Assembly (NCBI RefSeq): GCF_029893345.1
Contig: NZ_JARXVE010000001.1
Coordinates: forward strand, 930,001-994,000
Origin: Mycolicibacterium frederiksbergense
GTDB taxonomy: Bacteria > Actinomycetota > Actinomycetes > Mycobacteriales > Mycobacteriaceae
Direction of reading: 5' to 3'
DNA length: 64,000 bases
Below, piece after piece: positions 55,874-64,000 of this stretch (positions are counted from its first letter, which is position 1; every line of letters starts with the position of its first letter). Position numbers and translations under genes: made by a program. The notes beneath the pieces were generated by a model. The model was not told the origin of the DNA, ran no database searches, and saw only the letters and a list, made by a program, of their open reading frames with translations.

Positions 55874-58279
55874 ATGGAGAACATGAGCGACGCGACCACC
55901 TCACCGGCACTGACCGACAGGGAACTCGACCAGCTCGACGCGTACTGGCGAGCGGCGAACTACCTGTCCGTCGGCCAGATCTATCTGCTGGACAATCCTC
56001 TGCTGACCGAGCCGCTGGAACCGAAGGACATCAAGCCACGGCTGCTCGGCCACTGGGGCACCACCCCGGGCCTGAACCTGGTCTATGCCCACCTCAACCG
56101 GATCATCCGCGAACGCGATTCCGACGTCATCTACATCGCCGGTCCGGGTCACGGCGGTCCGGGTTTGGTGGCCAACGCCTACCTGGAAGGAACCTACAGC
56201 GAGGTCTACACCGGCATCGGACAGGACATCGACGGGATGCGGAAGCTGTTCCGCCAGTTCTCGTTTCCCGGCGGGATTCCCAGCCATGTGGCCGCCGAAA
56301 CACCCGGGTCCATTCACGAAGGCGGCGAACTCGGGTACGCGCTGGTGCACGCCTACGGCGCGGCGTTCGACAATCCGGATCTGGTGGTGGCCTGCGTGAT
56401 CGGCGACGGCGAAGCCGAAACCGGCCCCATGGCCGCCAGCTGGCACTCCAACAAGTTCCTCGACCCGGTCGTCGACGGTGCGGTGCTGCCGATCCTGCAC
56501 CTCAACGGCTACAAGATCGCCAATCCCACGGTGCTCGCCCGCATTCCGCAAGAGGAACTCGAATCGCTGTTCTATGGGTACGGCTATCGGCCCATCACGG
56601 TTGCCGGTGACGATCCGGCAATCGTGCACCAGCAGATGGCCGCCGCGCTGGACGAGGCGTTCGACCAGATCGCGGCGATTCAGCGCGCGGCCCGCCTGGA
56701 CGGAGAACCCGGCCGTCCACTGTGGCCGATGATCATCATGCGGACCCCCAAGGGCTGGACCGGCCCACATGAGGTGGACGGCAAGTTGGTCGAAGGTACC
56801 TGGCGAGCGCACCAGGTCCCGCTGTCGGAGACCCGCACCAATCCGGCACACCTGGCCCAGCTCGAGGCGTGGCTTCGCAGCTACCGGCCAGAAGAATTGT
56901 TCGACGCCACCGGGGCACTGCGGCCCGACCTGCGCGCCTTGGCCCCGGTGGGCACCCGCCGAATGAGCGACAACCCCCATGCCAACGGCGGATTGCTGTT
57001 GCATGACCTCGATCTGCCGGACTTCACCGACTACGCGGTCATCGTCGACTCGCCGGGCACGGGCACTGCGGAGGCGACGAGAGTGCTGGGCACCTTCCTG
57101 CGCGATGTGATTGCCCGCAATCCTGACAACTTCCGGCTGATGGGTCCGGATGAGACCGCCTCGAACCGACTTACCGCGGTATTCGAGGAGACCGACAAGG
57201 TCTGGCAGGCAGAGATCCTGCCCGTCGATGAGAATCTGGCACCCGACGGCCAGGTGATGGAAGTGCTCTCCGAGCATCTGTGCCAAGGCTGGCTGGAGGG
57301 CTATCTACTGACCGGGCGGCACGGATTGTTCAACTGCTACGAGGCGTTCGTGCACATCGTCGACTCGATGCTCAATCAGCACGTCAAATGGCTGACCAGT
57401 TGCTCAGACCTGCCGTGGCGCCGGCCGATCGCCTCACTGAACTACCTATTGACCTCCCATGTCTGGCGCCAGGACCACAATGGCGCCTCGCACCAGGATC
57501 CCGGGTTCATCGATCACGTCGCCAACAAGCGACCCGAGGTGGTCCGGGTATACCTGCCGCCGGATGCCAACACCCTGCTGTCGGTGGCCGACCACTGCCT
57601 GCGTAGCCGCGACTATGTGAATGTCATCGTCGCGGGGAAGCAACCGGCGTTGACGTACCTGAGCATGGACGAGGCCATCGCGCACTGCACGCGTGGCCTG
57701 GGCATCTGGGAGTGGGCCAGCAATACGGGCGGAGGGCCGGACCCGGTTAGCGGCTCAACTGAACCCGACGTGGTGCTGGCCTGCGCCGGGGACATCCCCA
57801 CCCTGGAAACCCTGGCCGCCGCCGACATCCTGCGCCGCAGGCTCCCGGAGCTGAAGGTCCGGGTGGTCAACGTCGTCGACATCATGCGGCTGCAACCGGA
57901 ATCCGAACATCCGCACGGGCTGTCCAAGACAGAGTTCGACTCGGTCTTCACCGCGGACAAGCCGGTCATCTTCGCCTACCACGGCTATCCGTGGCTGATC
58001 CACCGGCTCACCTACCGGCACACCAATCATGCCCAACTGCACGTGCGGGGTTTCAAAGAACGCGGCACCACCACCACGCCTTTCGACATGGTGATGCTCA
58101 ACGACCTGGACCGCTTCCATCTGGTCATGGACGTCATCGACCGGGTCGAGGCGCTGGGACCCCGCGCCGCCGGACTACGTCAGGAGATGGTCGATGCGCG
58201 GCTGGCGGCGCGCCGCTATACCCGCGAATACGGTGAGGATGATCCGGCGATCGCGCAGCGGACGTGGAAAACGTTGTGA
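55874..58279 (+). CDS. xfp: Xylulose-5-phosphate/fructose-6-phosphate phosphoketolase
   Basis: 801 aa, the usual phosphoketolase length. The TPP domain has [17 protein letters not shown], the [20 protein letters not shown] block and GDGEAETGP. The middle domain has [22 protein letters not shown] ([20 protein letters not shown]) with the catalytic Glu region, and the C-terminal domain begins near [14 protein letters not shown]. It cleaves xylulose 5-phosphate or fructose 6-phosphate with phosphate to acetyl phosphate plus an aldose phosphate. ATG 55874 opens the frame; ATG 55883 (MSDATTS) is a close alternative, and no ribosome site decides. It stands alone; no ackA/pta pair is in the window. 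Confidence 0.95.
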   Translation: MENMSDATTSPALTDRELDQLDAYWRAANYLSVGQIYLLDNPLLTEPLEPKDIKPRLLGHWGTTPGLNLVYAHLNRIIRERDSDVIYIAGPGHGGPGLVANAYLEGTYSEVYTGIGQDIDGMRKLFRQFSFPGGIPSHVAAETPGSIHEGGELGYALVHAYGAAFDNPDLVVACVIGDGEAETGPMAASWHSNKFLDPVVDGAVLPILHLNGYKIANPTVLARIPQEELESLFYGYGYRPITVAGDDPAIVHQQMAAALDEAFDQIAAIQRAARLDGEPGRPLWPMIIMRTPKGWTGPHEVDGKLVEGTWRAHQVPLSETRTNPAHLAQLEAWLRSYRPEELFDATGALRPDLRALAPVGTRRMSDNPHANGGLLLHDLDLPDFTDYAVIVDSPGTGTAEATRVLGTFLRDVIARNPDNFRLMGPDETASNRLTAVFEETDKVWQAEILPVDENLAPDGQVMEVLSEHLCQGWLEGYLLTGRHGLFNCYEAFVHIVDSMLNQHVKWLTSCSDLPWRRPIASLNYLLTSHVWRQDHNGASHQDPGFIDHVANKRPEVVRVYLPPDANTLLSVADHCLRSRDYVNVIVAGKQPALTYLSMDEAIAHCTRGLGIWEWASNTGGGPDPVSGSTEPDVVLACAGDIPTLETLAAADILRRRLPELKVRVVNVVDIMRLQPESEHPHGLSKTEFDSVFTADKPVIFAYHGYPWLIHRLTYRHTNHAQLHVRGFKERGTTTTPFDMVMLNDLDRFHLVMDVIDRVEALGPRAAGLRQEMVDARLAARRYTREYGEDDPAIAQRTWKTL

Positions 58280-58318
58280 CCTGCGCTATTGCGACTGGCA
58301 GGTAGGATTTTCCGCAAC

Positions 58319-59086
58319 ATGTCTGAGCAAAGCGCCGTGGCCGCGCACCCCCATCACCCGCTGGTGGCCCAGCTCGCTGCGCTGCATCATTTCCGGATCT
58401 ACGCCGACATCGGGATCGTCGTCGTCATCCTGACGCTCACCAACCTGATCGCCCACTTCACCACCCCGTGGGCCAGCATCGCCACTGTCCCGGCCGCCGC
58501 CGTCGGCCTGCTGATTCTGGTGCGCACCCGCGGTCTGGGCTGGGCCGAGCTCGGCCTGGGCCGGGAACACTGGAAGTCCGGGGCCGGCTACGCGCTGGCC
58601 GCCGTCGCGCTGGTGGTCTCGGTGATCGCAATCGGTGCGGCTATGCCATGGACGCGGCCAATGTTCATGAACAACAACTACGCGACCATTTCCGGTGCGC
58701 TGCTCGCATCGATGATCATCATCCCGCTGCAGACGGTGATTCCCGAGGAGCTGGCGTTCCGCGGGGTGCTGCACGGCGCGCTGAACCGGGCCTGGGGTTT
58801 CCGCGGGGTCGCGGCGGCGGGCTCACTGCTGTTCGGCCTCTGGCACATCGCCAGTTCGCTCGGATTGACCAGCGGCAACGTCGGGTTCACCCGACTGTTC
58901 GGCGGCGGGATCCTGGGCACCGTCGCCGGTGTGGTGCTGGCCGTGGTGGCTACCGGTGTCGCCGGGTTCGTGTTCACCTGGCTGCGTCGGCGCAGCGGCA
59001 GCCTGATCGCGCCGATCGCCCTGCATTGGTCACTCAACGGTGTGGGCGCGCTGGCGGCCGCCCTGGTCTGGCACCTGTCGACCTGA
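58319..59086 (+). CDS. CPBP family intramembrane metalloprotease (Rv1863c-like)
   Basis: 255 aa with about eight membrane helices and the CPBP/Abi motifs: VIPEELAFRGVL (EExxxR), LLFGLWHIASS (FxxxH) and ALHWSLNG (HxxxN). These form a glutamate/His metal-type active site within the membrane. Family members cleave CAAX-type or bacteriocin-related peptides; the substrate is unknown. The start is ATG 58319, chosen because the helix pattern begins after MSEQSAVAAHPHH. It converges on adhA. Confidence 0.85.
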   Translation: MSEQSAVAAHPHHPLVAQLAALHHFRIYADIGIVVVILTLTNLIAHFTTPWASIATVPAAAVGLLILVRTRGLGWAELGLGREHWKSGAGYALAAVALVVSVIAIGAAMPWTRPMFMNNNYATISGALLASMIIIPLQTVIPEELAFRGVLHGALNRAWGFRGVAAAGSLLFGLWHIASSLGLTSGNVGFTRLFGGGILGTVAGVVLAVVATGVAGFVFTWLRRRSGSLIAPIALHWSLNGVGALAAALVWHLST

Positions 59087-59102
59087 CCTCGATCGGGTGC
59101 CG

Positions 59103-60119
59103 CTACACGCGCAGCACCGCCGCGCCCGCCATGCGGCCGGCGCTCAGATCGGCCAGGGCCTGATTGGCGCGATCCAGCCCATACTCGTGAGTGCTGACCG
59201 CCATCCGGTGCTCCCCGGCGAACGCCAGAAAATCGCGCGCGTCGGCGCGGGTGTTGGCGGTGACCGATCGAATCTCGCGTTCCTGGAACAGATGCCGTTG
59301 ATAATTCAGGCTGGGGATATCGGTGAGGTGAATCCCGGCAATCGCCAGCACACCCCCGCGGTCCAGCGCCGCCATTGCGGGCAGCACCAACTCCCCGACC
59401 GGGGCGAACAGGATCGCGGCATCCAATGGTTCGGGCGGCATATCGGCGCTGCCCTGCACCGATGCCGCCCCTAATTCCAGCGCCAGTTCGCGGGCGCGCT
59501 CACCGCGGGTCATCACGTGCACCCGGGCACCCCGCGCCAGCGCCACCTGAGCCGTCAGGTGGGCACTTCCGCCGAAACCGTAGATTCCCAACCTCCCGCC
59601 GGCCGGCAGATCGGTGCGCAGCAACGCCCGGTAGCCAATGATGCCCGCGCACAGCAGCGGGGCCAGCTCGATATCGGAGTATCCGGTCGGTAGCCGCAGC
59701 GCGAATGCGGCTGGAACGGTGGTGAGTTCGGCATAGCCGCCGTCGGCGTCCCAGCCTGTGTAGCGCGAGAACGGGCACAGGTTCTCCCGGCCCCGCAGAC
59801 AATAGCCACACTGCCCACAGGTGTGACGCAGCCAGGCGACGCCGACCCGGTCACCTGGCGCGAAGCCGCCGCCGGTGTCGGAACCGACCGCAACGACTTC
59901 GCCGACGACTTCATGCCCAGGTATCACATGCGCACGATGCACGGCCAGATCGCCTTCGGCGACATGCAGATCGGTCCGGCACACCCCGCACGCCAGCACC
60001 GCAACGAGCAGCTCGTCAGGCCCCGGCCGTGGGGTGGGCACGCTGACCCGTTGCAGCGGATGCGAACTCACCGGCCCGGGCTCGACCACCTGCCAGGCCG
60101 CCATGGTCCCGGTGGCCAT
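59103..60119 (-). CDS. adhA: Zinc-dependent alcohol dehydrogenase AdhA
   Basis: 338 aa. Catalytic zinc ligands: Cys of [15 protein letters not shown] and His-Glu of GHEVVGEV. The structural zinc cluster is [15 protein letters not shown] (four Cys). The NAD(P) motif is [19 protein letters not shown], where GFGGSAH replaces GxGxxG. It oxidises primary alcohols or reduces aldehydes. It is placed as M. tuberculosis adhA (Rv1862), next to the CPBP and GlsB-type genes and apa. The start is ATG 60119, six bases after the upstream gene's stop, so the two are co-transcribed. Confidence 0.9.
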   Translation of the reverse strand: MATGTMAAWQVVEPGPVSSHPLQRVSVPTPRPGPDELLVAVLACGVCRTDLHVAEGDLAVHRAHVIPGHEVVGEVVAVGSDTGGGFAPGDRVGVAWLRHTCGQCGYCLRGRENLCPFSRYTGWDADGGYAELTTVPAAFALRLPTGYSDIELAPLLCAGIIGYRALLRTDLPAGGRLGIYGFGGSAHLTAQVALARGARVHVMTRGERARELALELGAASVQGSADMPPEPLDAAILFAPVGELVLPAMAALDRGGVLAIAGIHLTDIPSLNYQRHLFQEREIRSVTANTRADARDFLAFAGEHRMAVSTHEYGLDRANQALADLSAGRMAGAAVLRV

Positions 60120-60125
60120 CGTCGG

Positions 60126-60437
60126 TCAGCCGCTCTTGCGCACCAATCCGACCAGCCACAGCAGGACTACGGCTCCACCAAGTGCCACGAAGAAGGTGAA
60201 CCAGTACCCACCGCTGTTGACGTCGATACCGACCAGGTTCAGGACCAGCCCAGCCAGGAACGCGCCAACGACGCCGGTAACGATGTTCATCAAAATTCCC
60301 TGGCCACGGCCCTTCACGACCTTGCCGGCCAGCCAACCGGCGAGGCCGCCGATAATGATGTAGCCCAGCCAACCGATCCCGGTTTTGCCGTCAAGATTCA
60401 GCGCAAGAAACTGGGTAGCCGCCATAACATCCATTGC
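60126..60437 (-). CDS. GlsB/YeaQ/YmgE family membrane protein (Rv1861-like)
   Basis: 103 aa with the family's three-helix Gly-rich pattern: GWLGYIIIGGLAGWLAGKVVKG, GILMNIVTGVVGAFLAGLVL and YWFTFFVALGGAVVLLWLV. The phrase GLAGWLAGxxxxGxGxGxxxNxxxGxxGA is diagnostic of transglycosylase-associated proteins, whose role in stress is unclear. The start is ATG 60437 with AGGAG seven bases upstream. It heads a two-gene unit with adhA. Confidence 0.88.
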   Translation of the reverse strand, partial: AMDVMAATQFLALNLDGKTGIGWLGYIIIGGLAGWLAGKVVKGRGQGILMNIVTGVVGAFLAGLVLNLVGIDVNSGGYWFTFFVALGGAVVLLWLVGLVRKSG

Positions 60438-60944
60438 AGATCTCCTGCCTGTCACTGGCCGAGCCCAGCGGGCTCGTTGAGCCACACATCTGGTGTACCT
60501 CCCGAACGTAACAATTCGGTTGGTTACTTGGGAACGATCAGCGTTCGCGCGCCCGATCCCGGCGCGGCGCCGGCCCCAGATCCGCCCCGGCGAGCACCCG
60601 AGGGCAAACCGAAATCGCATTGTCGACGTGCCGCCGACTGGCTACTGTCATCAGTAGCTGGCAACTCGCTGTAGATATGGACAGCGCGGTCCCAAAACGC
60701 GCCGTCGAGATCGAGGTGATGGCGATGTTCTGCGTATACGCGATACATGCACCAGTGCGTCGGGCACCTCCGGATGCCCCATGGGCGTCACCCACTCGCG
60801 GGAAGTGTCCCGGCAGCTACCTCGGACCCACCTCAGACACCGCACCGGTCACACCCGCCACAGCCTGAATTCAGCAAACAATTCCAACTGCCGGCCGAGG
60901 AGGATGTACCTGATGGACGTCAACAACCTGGCCGGCAACGTGCC
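60438..60944. other. Gene-poor stretch between the GlsB-type gene and apa
   Basis: About 500 bases. A 74-codon minus-strand frame at 60524-60748 (MYRVYAEHRHHLDLDGAFWD...) is open but has no recognised domain or clear ribosome site, so it is not called. A 15-codon frame with a GAGGAGG site (ATG 60913, MDVNNLAGNVPDVGP) runs into the hairpin at 60945; it may be a leader-like peptide or chance. Confidence 0.4.
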
Positions 60945-60975
60945 GGACGTCGGCCCCTGACCGGGGCCGACGTCC
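60945..60975. terminator. Hairpin terminator beyond apa
   Basis: A perfect 13-bp stem (GGACGTCGGCCCC with GGGGCCGACGTCC) around a 5-base loop, 15 bases past the apa stop. No U-tract, in the mycobacterial style. Confidence 0.75.
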
Positions 60976-60990
60976 TGAGCCTGCCCGGTA

Positions 60991-62007
60991 TCACGCCGGG
61001 GGCAACATCTCCGGCGGGGCGTTGGTCACCGGCACTGGCACGCCCACACCCGGGCGGGCCGGCGGAGCATTCGGATCAGCCGGCGGCGGTGCCGCATTGG
61101 GATCCGGCGCGGCCGCCGGCGGCGGCGTCCACGGGCGGATCGAGTTGGCCAATGCCACGGCGGCGCCCTTGTCCACGGGATGGGTGGCCGTACCCAGCCA
61201 GACGACGAACCATCGTTCCGGGGTGCGCTGCCCGCGCGGGGTTCCCGGCGCAGGCGGGGCACCGACCACGCCCGCCCAGATCTGGCCGTTGGGCTTGTTG
61301 GTGTCGGTGAACTTCACCTCGTAGTACGAGGCGACGCCGGAGAGCCCATTGGCATCGAGCGGCACCGTCTCCTGATTCACCCGGGTACCGGGGAACGGCA
61401 TGAAGAACTCACCCATGTCGGAGGCCAGCCGAACGGCGGCCTTGGAGTTGTCCGCCTCGGCGCCCGCGAACAGCTTCAGGTCCAGGCGTCCGAGCAGCAC
61501 GCTGGTGTCATTGGGAGCTTCCGGCGCACCCTCCGGCGGAAGCTTGGTCAGCAGCGCCTGCCCGTAGGACAGCTGGGTCGCGTCGGACACCTTCCAGCCC
61601 GCGGGCACGACATAGCTGAAGCCGCCGGCCGCGTTGTCCACCCGGCCCGGCTCGGGCGCGGGAGCCGGCACCGCCGCCGGTGCCGCGTTCGGATCAGCCG
61701 GCGCCGGGGGCGGTGCATTCGGATCAGCCGGCGGAGGCGCAGCAGGTGCCGGCGCGGGTGCGGCGGGCGCAGGAGCCGGAGCCGGCGCGGCGGGCGCCGG
61801 CGCGGGTGCGGCGGGTGCCGGGGCGGGTGCGGCGGGTGCCGGGGCCGGGGCCGGCGCGGCGGGCGCAGGAGGCGGAGGGGGCTCCGGGTCCGCATGCGCC
61901 ACCGACGGCAGCGCAACGGCCACCGCGGTCGCGCCGGTCACCGCAACCAGCGCCAGCTTCTTCGACAGACCTCTGCGCCGATGTGACATCGCGTCCGACT
62001 CGTCCAT
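60991..62007 (-). CDS. apa: Alanine-proline-rich secreted protein Apa (MPT32/FAP-like)
   Basis: 338 aa. A signal peptide ([17 protein letters not shown] ... VAHA) is followed by a mature start [10 protein letters not shown] and an Ala-Pro tract of about 60 residues (61740-61880). A globular domain then follows ([60 protein letters not shown]), then a second Pro-rich tail ([15 protein letters not shown]). The M. tuberculosis glycoprotein Apa has the same plan; its Thr-containing Pro segments are mannosylated, but here the first tract has almost no Thr, so glycosylation sites may be fewer. It is thought to bind fibronectin and host lectins. The start is ATG 62007; ATG 61989 is possible. It lies next to the mod genes, as in M. 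tuberculosis. Confidence 0.92.
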   Translation of the reverse strand: MDESDAMSHRRRGLSKKLALVAVTGATAVAVALPSVAHADPEPPPPPAPAAPAPAPAPAAPAPAPAAPAPAPAAPAPAPAPAAPAPAPAAPPPADPNAPPPAPADPNAAPAAVPAPAPEPGRVDNAAGGFSYVVPAGWKVSDATQLSYGQALLTKLPPEGAPEAPNDTSVLLGRLDLKLFAGAEADNSKAAVRLASDMGEFFMPFPGTRVNQETVPLDANGLSGVASYYEVKFTDTNKPNGQIWAGVVGAPPAPGTPRGQRTPERWFVVWLGTATHPVDKGAAVALANSIRPWTPPPAAAPDPNAAPPPADPNAPPARPGVGVPVPVTNAPPEMLPPA

Positions 62008-62236
62008 GGGGAAGAAAATACCGTGTTACCGCCGTGACGCAAGTGTGAGTTGCTCTTAGAGTGCTTAAAAGTAAGATAGCCAACAACGCCAAAACGTCAG
62101 CTAGGCAGTCATATACACGATTGCTGTCGCGCGGGTCTGCCGCATCTCACGCCGGGCCCGGCAAGCCCCTCGGCATCCGCGGAACGAGACCCCTCACCGA
62201 GTAATTCGGAGCCACCTACGCCGCCGTTACAGCGGG

Positions 62237-63337
62237 TCATCCCGGATCGCCCGCCGGGTGCACCGCAACCTCCTGAGCCTTCACCGAGAAGTACACGGTG
62301 TCCCCCGGTGCCAGCCGCAACTCGGCCGCCGACTCCGCCGTGATGTCGGCAGCCAGCCCGGGTGCGCCGTCGGGTTGATCGTCAGCCCGCACCCGGATGC
62401 CCGGGCCCCTGCTGTCGAGCTCGGCCACCGTTACCGCGACGGTGTTGCGCGGACTGCCATGCGGCTCCCGGCGGTACACCGCTACCGACGACGGCGAGAA
62501 AACAGCGGTCGCCGGCACCCCCGGTTGCACGCCCGCCGCCGCGGTTCCGTGCCAGCTGCTCTGCCACGCCGTGGTCAGCGCCCCATCGGCATCCGCAATG
62601 CCACTGATCAGGTTCACCCCGGCGAACCGAGCCGCAAAATGACTTTTTGGTGTCGCCAATACCTCTGCGGTCGAACCACTTTCGACGATCCTGCCGGCTT
62701 CGACCACCACCACCCGGTCGGCGAGCGTCAAGACGTCGAGCAGGTCATGGGTGATCAGCACCGCACACCTGCCGTTCGCGGTCAGCACCCTGCGCAGAAC
62801 CTTGCGCATCGAGGCCGCCACGGCCACGTCCAGACCCGTCAGCGGCTCGTCGAGCAACAGCACCTCCGGATCGGCGGCCAGGGCACGCGCCAGCGCCACC
62901 CGTTGCGCCTGACCTCCGGAGAGCCGACCCGGCCGCCGGTCGGCCAGATCCGTGGCGTCGACCTCGGCCAGCCAGCGCAGGGCATCCCGGCGCGCCGACC
63001 TGTGCGCCATCCGGCGGCCGCTGCGCGCACCGAACGCCACGTTGGCCGCCACGCTCAGGTGCGGGAACAGCAGCGGATCCTGCAACATCAGGCCGACGCG
63101 CCGGGCGTGCGTCGGTACCTGCAGGCCGGCCGAGGTATCGGTGAGCACCCGATCTCCTGCTTGGATGTGCCCGGTGTCCAGGTGAACCAGACCGGCGATC
63201 GCGTGCAGCGTGGTCGACTTGCCCGCGCCATTGGGGCCCAGGACCGCCAGCACCTCACCGGCGGCCACACCGAATTCCACGGCCAGACCACGGTTTTCGA
63301 CGACGGCGTGCACCCGCAGCCCGGTACCGTCGGTCAT
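62237..63337 (-). CDS. modC: Molybdate ABC transporter ATP-binding protein ModC
   Basis: 366 aa. Walker [12 protein letters not shown]-loop [13 protein letters not shown], signature [16 protein letters not shown], Walker [14 protein letters not shown] and switch ITHDLLD. After about residue 285 a TOBE/Mop-like domain ([36 protein letters not shown]) fits molybdate sensing. It powers uptake of molybdate with ModB and ModA. ATG 63337 overlaps the modB stop (ATGA), which decides the start over a GTG six bases earlier. Confidence 0.93.
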   Translation of the reverse strand: MTDGTGLRVHAVVENRGLAVEFGVAAGEVLAVLGPNGAGKSTTLHAIAGLVHLDTGHIQAGDRVLTDTSAGLQVPTHARRVGLMLQDPLLFPHLSVAANVAFGARSGRRMAHRSARRDALRWLAEVDATDLADRRPGRLSGGQAQRVALARALAADPEVLLLDEPLTGLDVAVAASMRKVLRRVLTANGRCAVLITHDLLDVLTLADRVVVVEAGRIVESGSTAEVLATPKSHFAARFAGVNLISGIADADGALTTAWQSSWHGTAAAGVQPGVPATAVFSPSSVAVYRREPHGSPRNTVAVTVAELDSRGPGIRVRADDQPDGAPGLAADITAESAAELRLAPGDTVYFSVKAQEVAVHPAGDPG

Positions 63338-64000
63338 ACCCACCCGCCCGCGCGCAACCGCCGGCTACCGAGACCGATGACCACCACCGCCGCCACCGCA
63401 ACCAGCAGTACCGACAGCGCGACAGCGGCCTCGGCGTCGCTCTCGCGCTGCAGATAGATCTCCAGCGGCAGCGTTCTGGTCACCCCCTCCCGCGAGCCCG
63501 CGAACGTCAGCGTGGCGCCGAACTCGCCGAGGGACCGGGCAAAGGCCAACACCGCCCCCGACATCAGGCCGGGCCCCAGCAGCGGCAGGGTCACCCGCCA
63601 CCACACCGTCGCCGGTGGCGCGCCCAGGGTGGCCGCAATGACCTCGAAGTCGGCGCCGGCGGTGCGAGCCGCGCCTTCCAGTGAGATGACCAGGAACGGC
63701 AACGAGACGAACGTCTGCGCCAGCACCACGGCGGCCGTGGTGAAGGCGATCTGGATCCCGGCCGCTTCCAGGTACTGCCCGAGCAACCCGAGCCGGCCGA
63801 ATGCGTACAGCAGCGCGATGCCGCCCACCACCGGCGGCAGCACCAGGGGCAACAGGATCAACGGACGAACAATCCGGATGACGGACCCTTCTGTGCGGGC
63901 CAACACCAACGCCAGAGGGACCCCGAACAGCACGCACAGCAGGGTGCTGGCCAGCGAGGTCTTGAGGCTCAGCACCAACGCCGCAGTCGAAGAAGCGCTG
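63334..64000 (-). CDS. modB: Molybdate ABC transporter permease ModB, partial (5' end beyond right edge)
   Basis: 222 codons are visible and the frame stays open to the edge, so about 40 N-terminal residues are missing. Five membrane helices are seen ([93 protein letters not shown]). The EAA loop ([20 protein letters not shown]) contacts ModC, and [15 protein letters not shown] is a ModB/CysT hallmark. modA would lie further right. Confidence 0.92.
   Translation of the reverse strand, partial: SASSTAALVLSLKTSLASTLLCVLFGVPLALVLARTEGSVIRIVRPLILLPLVLPPVVGGIALLYAFGRLGLLGQYLEAAGIQIAFTTAAVVLAQTFVSLPFLVISLEGAARTAGADFEVIAATLGAPPATVWWRVTLPLLGPGLMSGAVLAFARSLGEFGATLTFAGSREGVTRTLPLEIYLQRESDAEAAVALSVLLVAVAAVVVIGLGSRRLRAGGWV

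Noticed and set aside
60524..60748. 74-codon minus-strand frame upstream of the GlsB-type gene
   Set aside because: Open frame only; no domain, no ribosome site, composition like other shadow frames in this GC-rich DNA.

Overview
The window is chromosomal DNA of a high-GC actinobacterium, almost certainly a rapidly growing mycobacterium (Mycolicibacterium-type). The reasons are a mycolyltransferase of the antigen 85 family, an Apa/MPT32-like Ala-Pro-rich secreted protein, BfrA, IdeR-like boxes, KstR-like boxes, a MmcO-like copper oxidase, and a gene order that, as far as I remember it, follows the M. tuberculosis Rv1857-Rv1879 neighbourhood (modB-modC-apa-Rv1861-adhA-CPBP ... Rv1867 ... Rv1869 ... 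Rv1873 ... bfrA-Rv1877-glnA3), interrupted by large insertions. Names based on Rv orthology come from memory and were not searched.

Layout. 0-5.7 kb: a partial Tat-exported dienelactone hydrolase, an SDR, an N-acyl-D-amino-acid deacylase-like amidohydrolase coupled to a SnoaL-like protein, then a minus-strand glutamine synthetase (GlnA3-like) and an AhpD-like protein behind a KstR-like box. 5.7-9.5 kb: a DHA2 efflux pump, bfrA, and across from bfrA a divergent pair (a tandem dimeric alpha-beta-barrel protein plus Bfd ferredoxin) separated by two tandem IdeR-like boxes. 9.5-16.7 kb: enoyl-CoA hydratase (second KstR-like box), FUSC transporter, thioesterase, TPR protein, deaminase and a GH13 glycosidase. 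16.7-18.9 kb: an IS200/IS605 element with intact tnpB, wrecked tnpA and recognisable ends. 18.9-24.3 kb: DUF1810 protein, a degenerate adenylate cyclase coupled to an MscS/cyclic-nucleotide-domain channel, and an antigen-85 mycolyltransferase.

25.2-34.2 kb looks like an accessory island. It has an IS256 element, a ChrB relic, an 82-aa SHOCT membrane protein, a MmcO-like multicopper oxidase, DUF2933, a truncated methyltransferase, an ABC exporter, a PPOX-fold protein and a Gly-Met-rich membrane protein. An imperfect 53-bp direct repeat brackets it.

34.2-49.8 kb is lon (with a HAIR/HspR-like operator) and then a glycine/serine regulon. A tandem glycine riboswitch controls a CycA-like permease, and a second one controls gcvP-gcvT-gcvH-glyA-sdaA-pdxS-lpdA followed by a second CycA-like permease. 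The cluster contains uptake, the P, T, H and L proteins of the cleavage system, serine hydroxymethyltransferase, serine deaminase and a PLP-synthase subunit.

49.8-64 kb: TfoX-like protein, an MpaB-like (DUF2236) protein flanked by two paralogous small membrane proteins, a lipoprotein, DUF72, an FAD reductase, a thiolase-like protein, phosphoketolase, CPBP protease, AdhA, a GlsB-type membrane protein, Apa, and modC/modB running off the right edge. No tRNA, rRNA or CRISPR array was seen.
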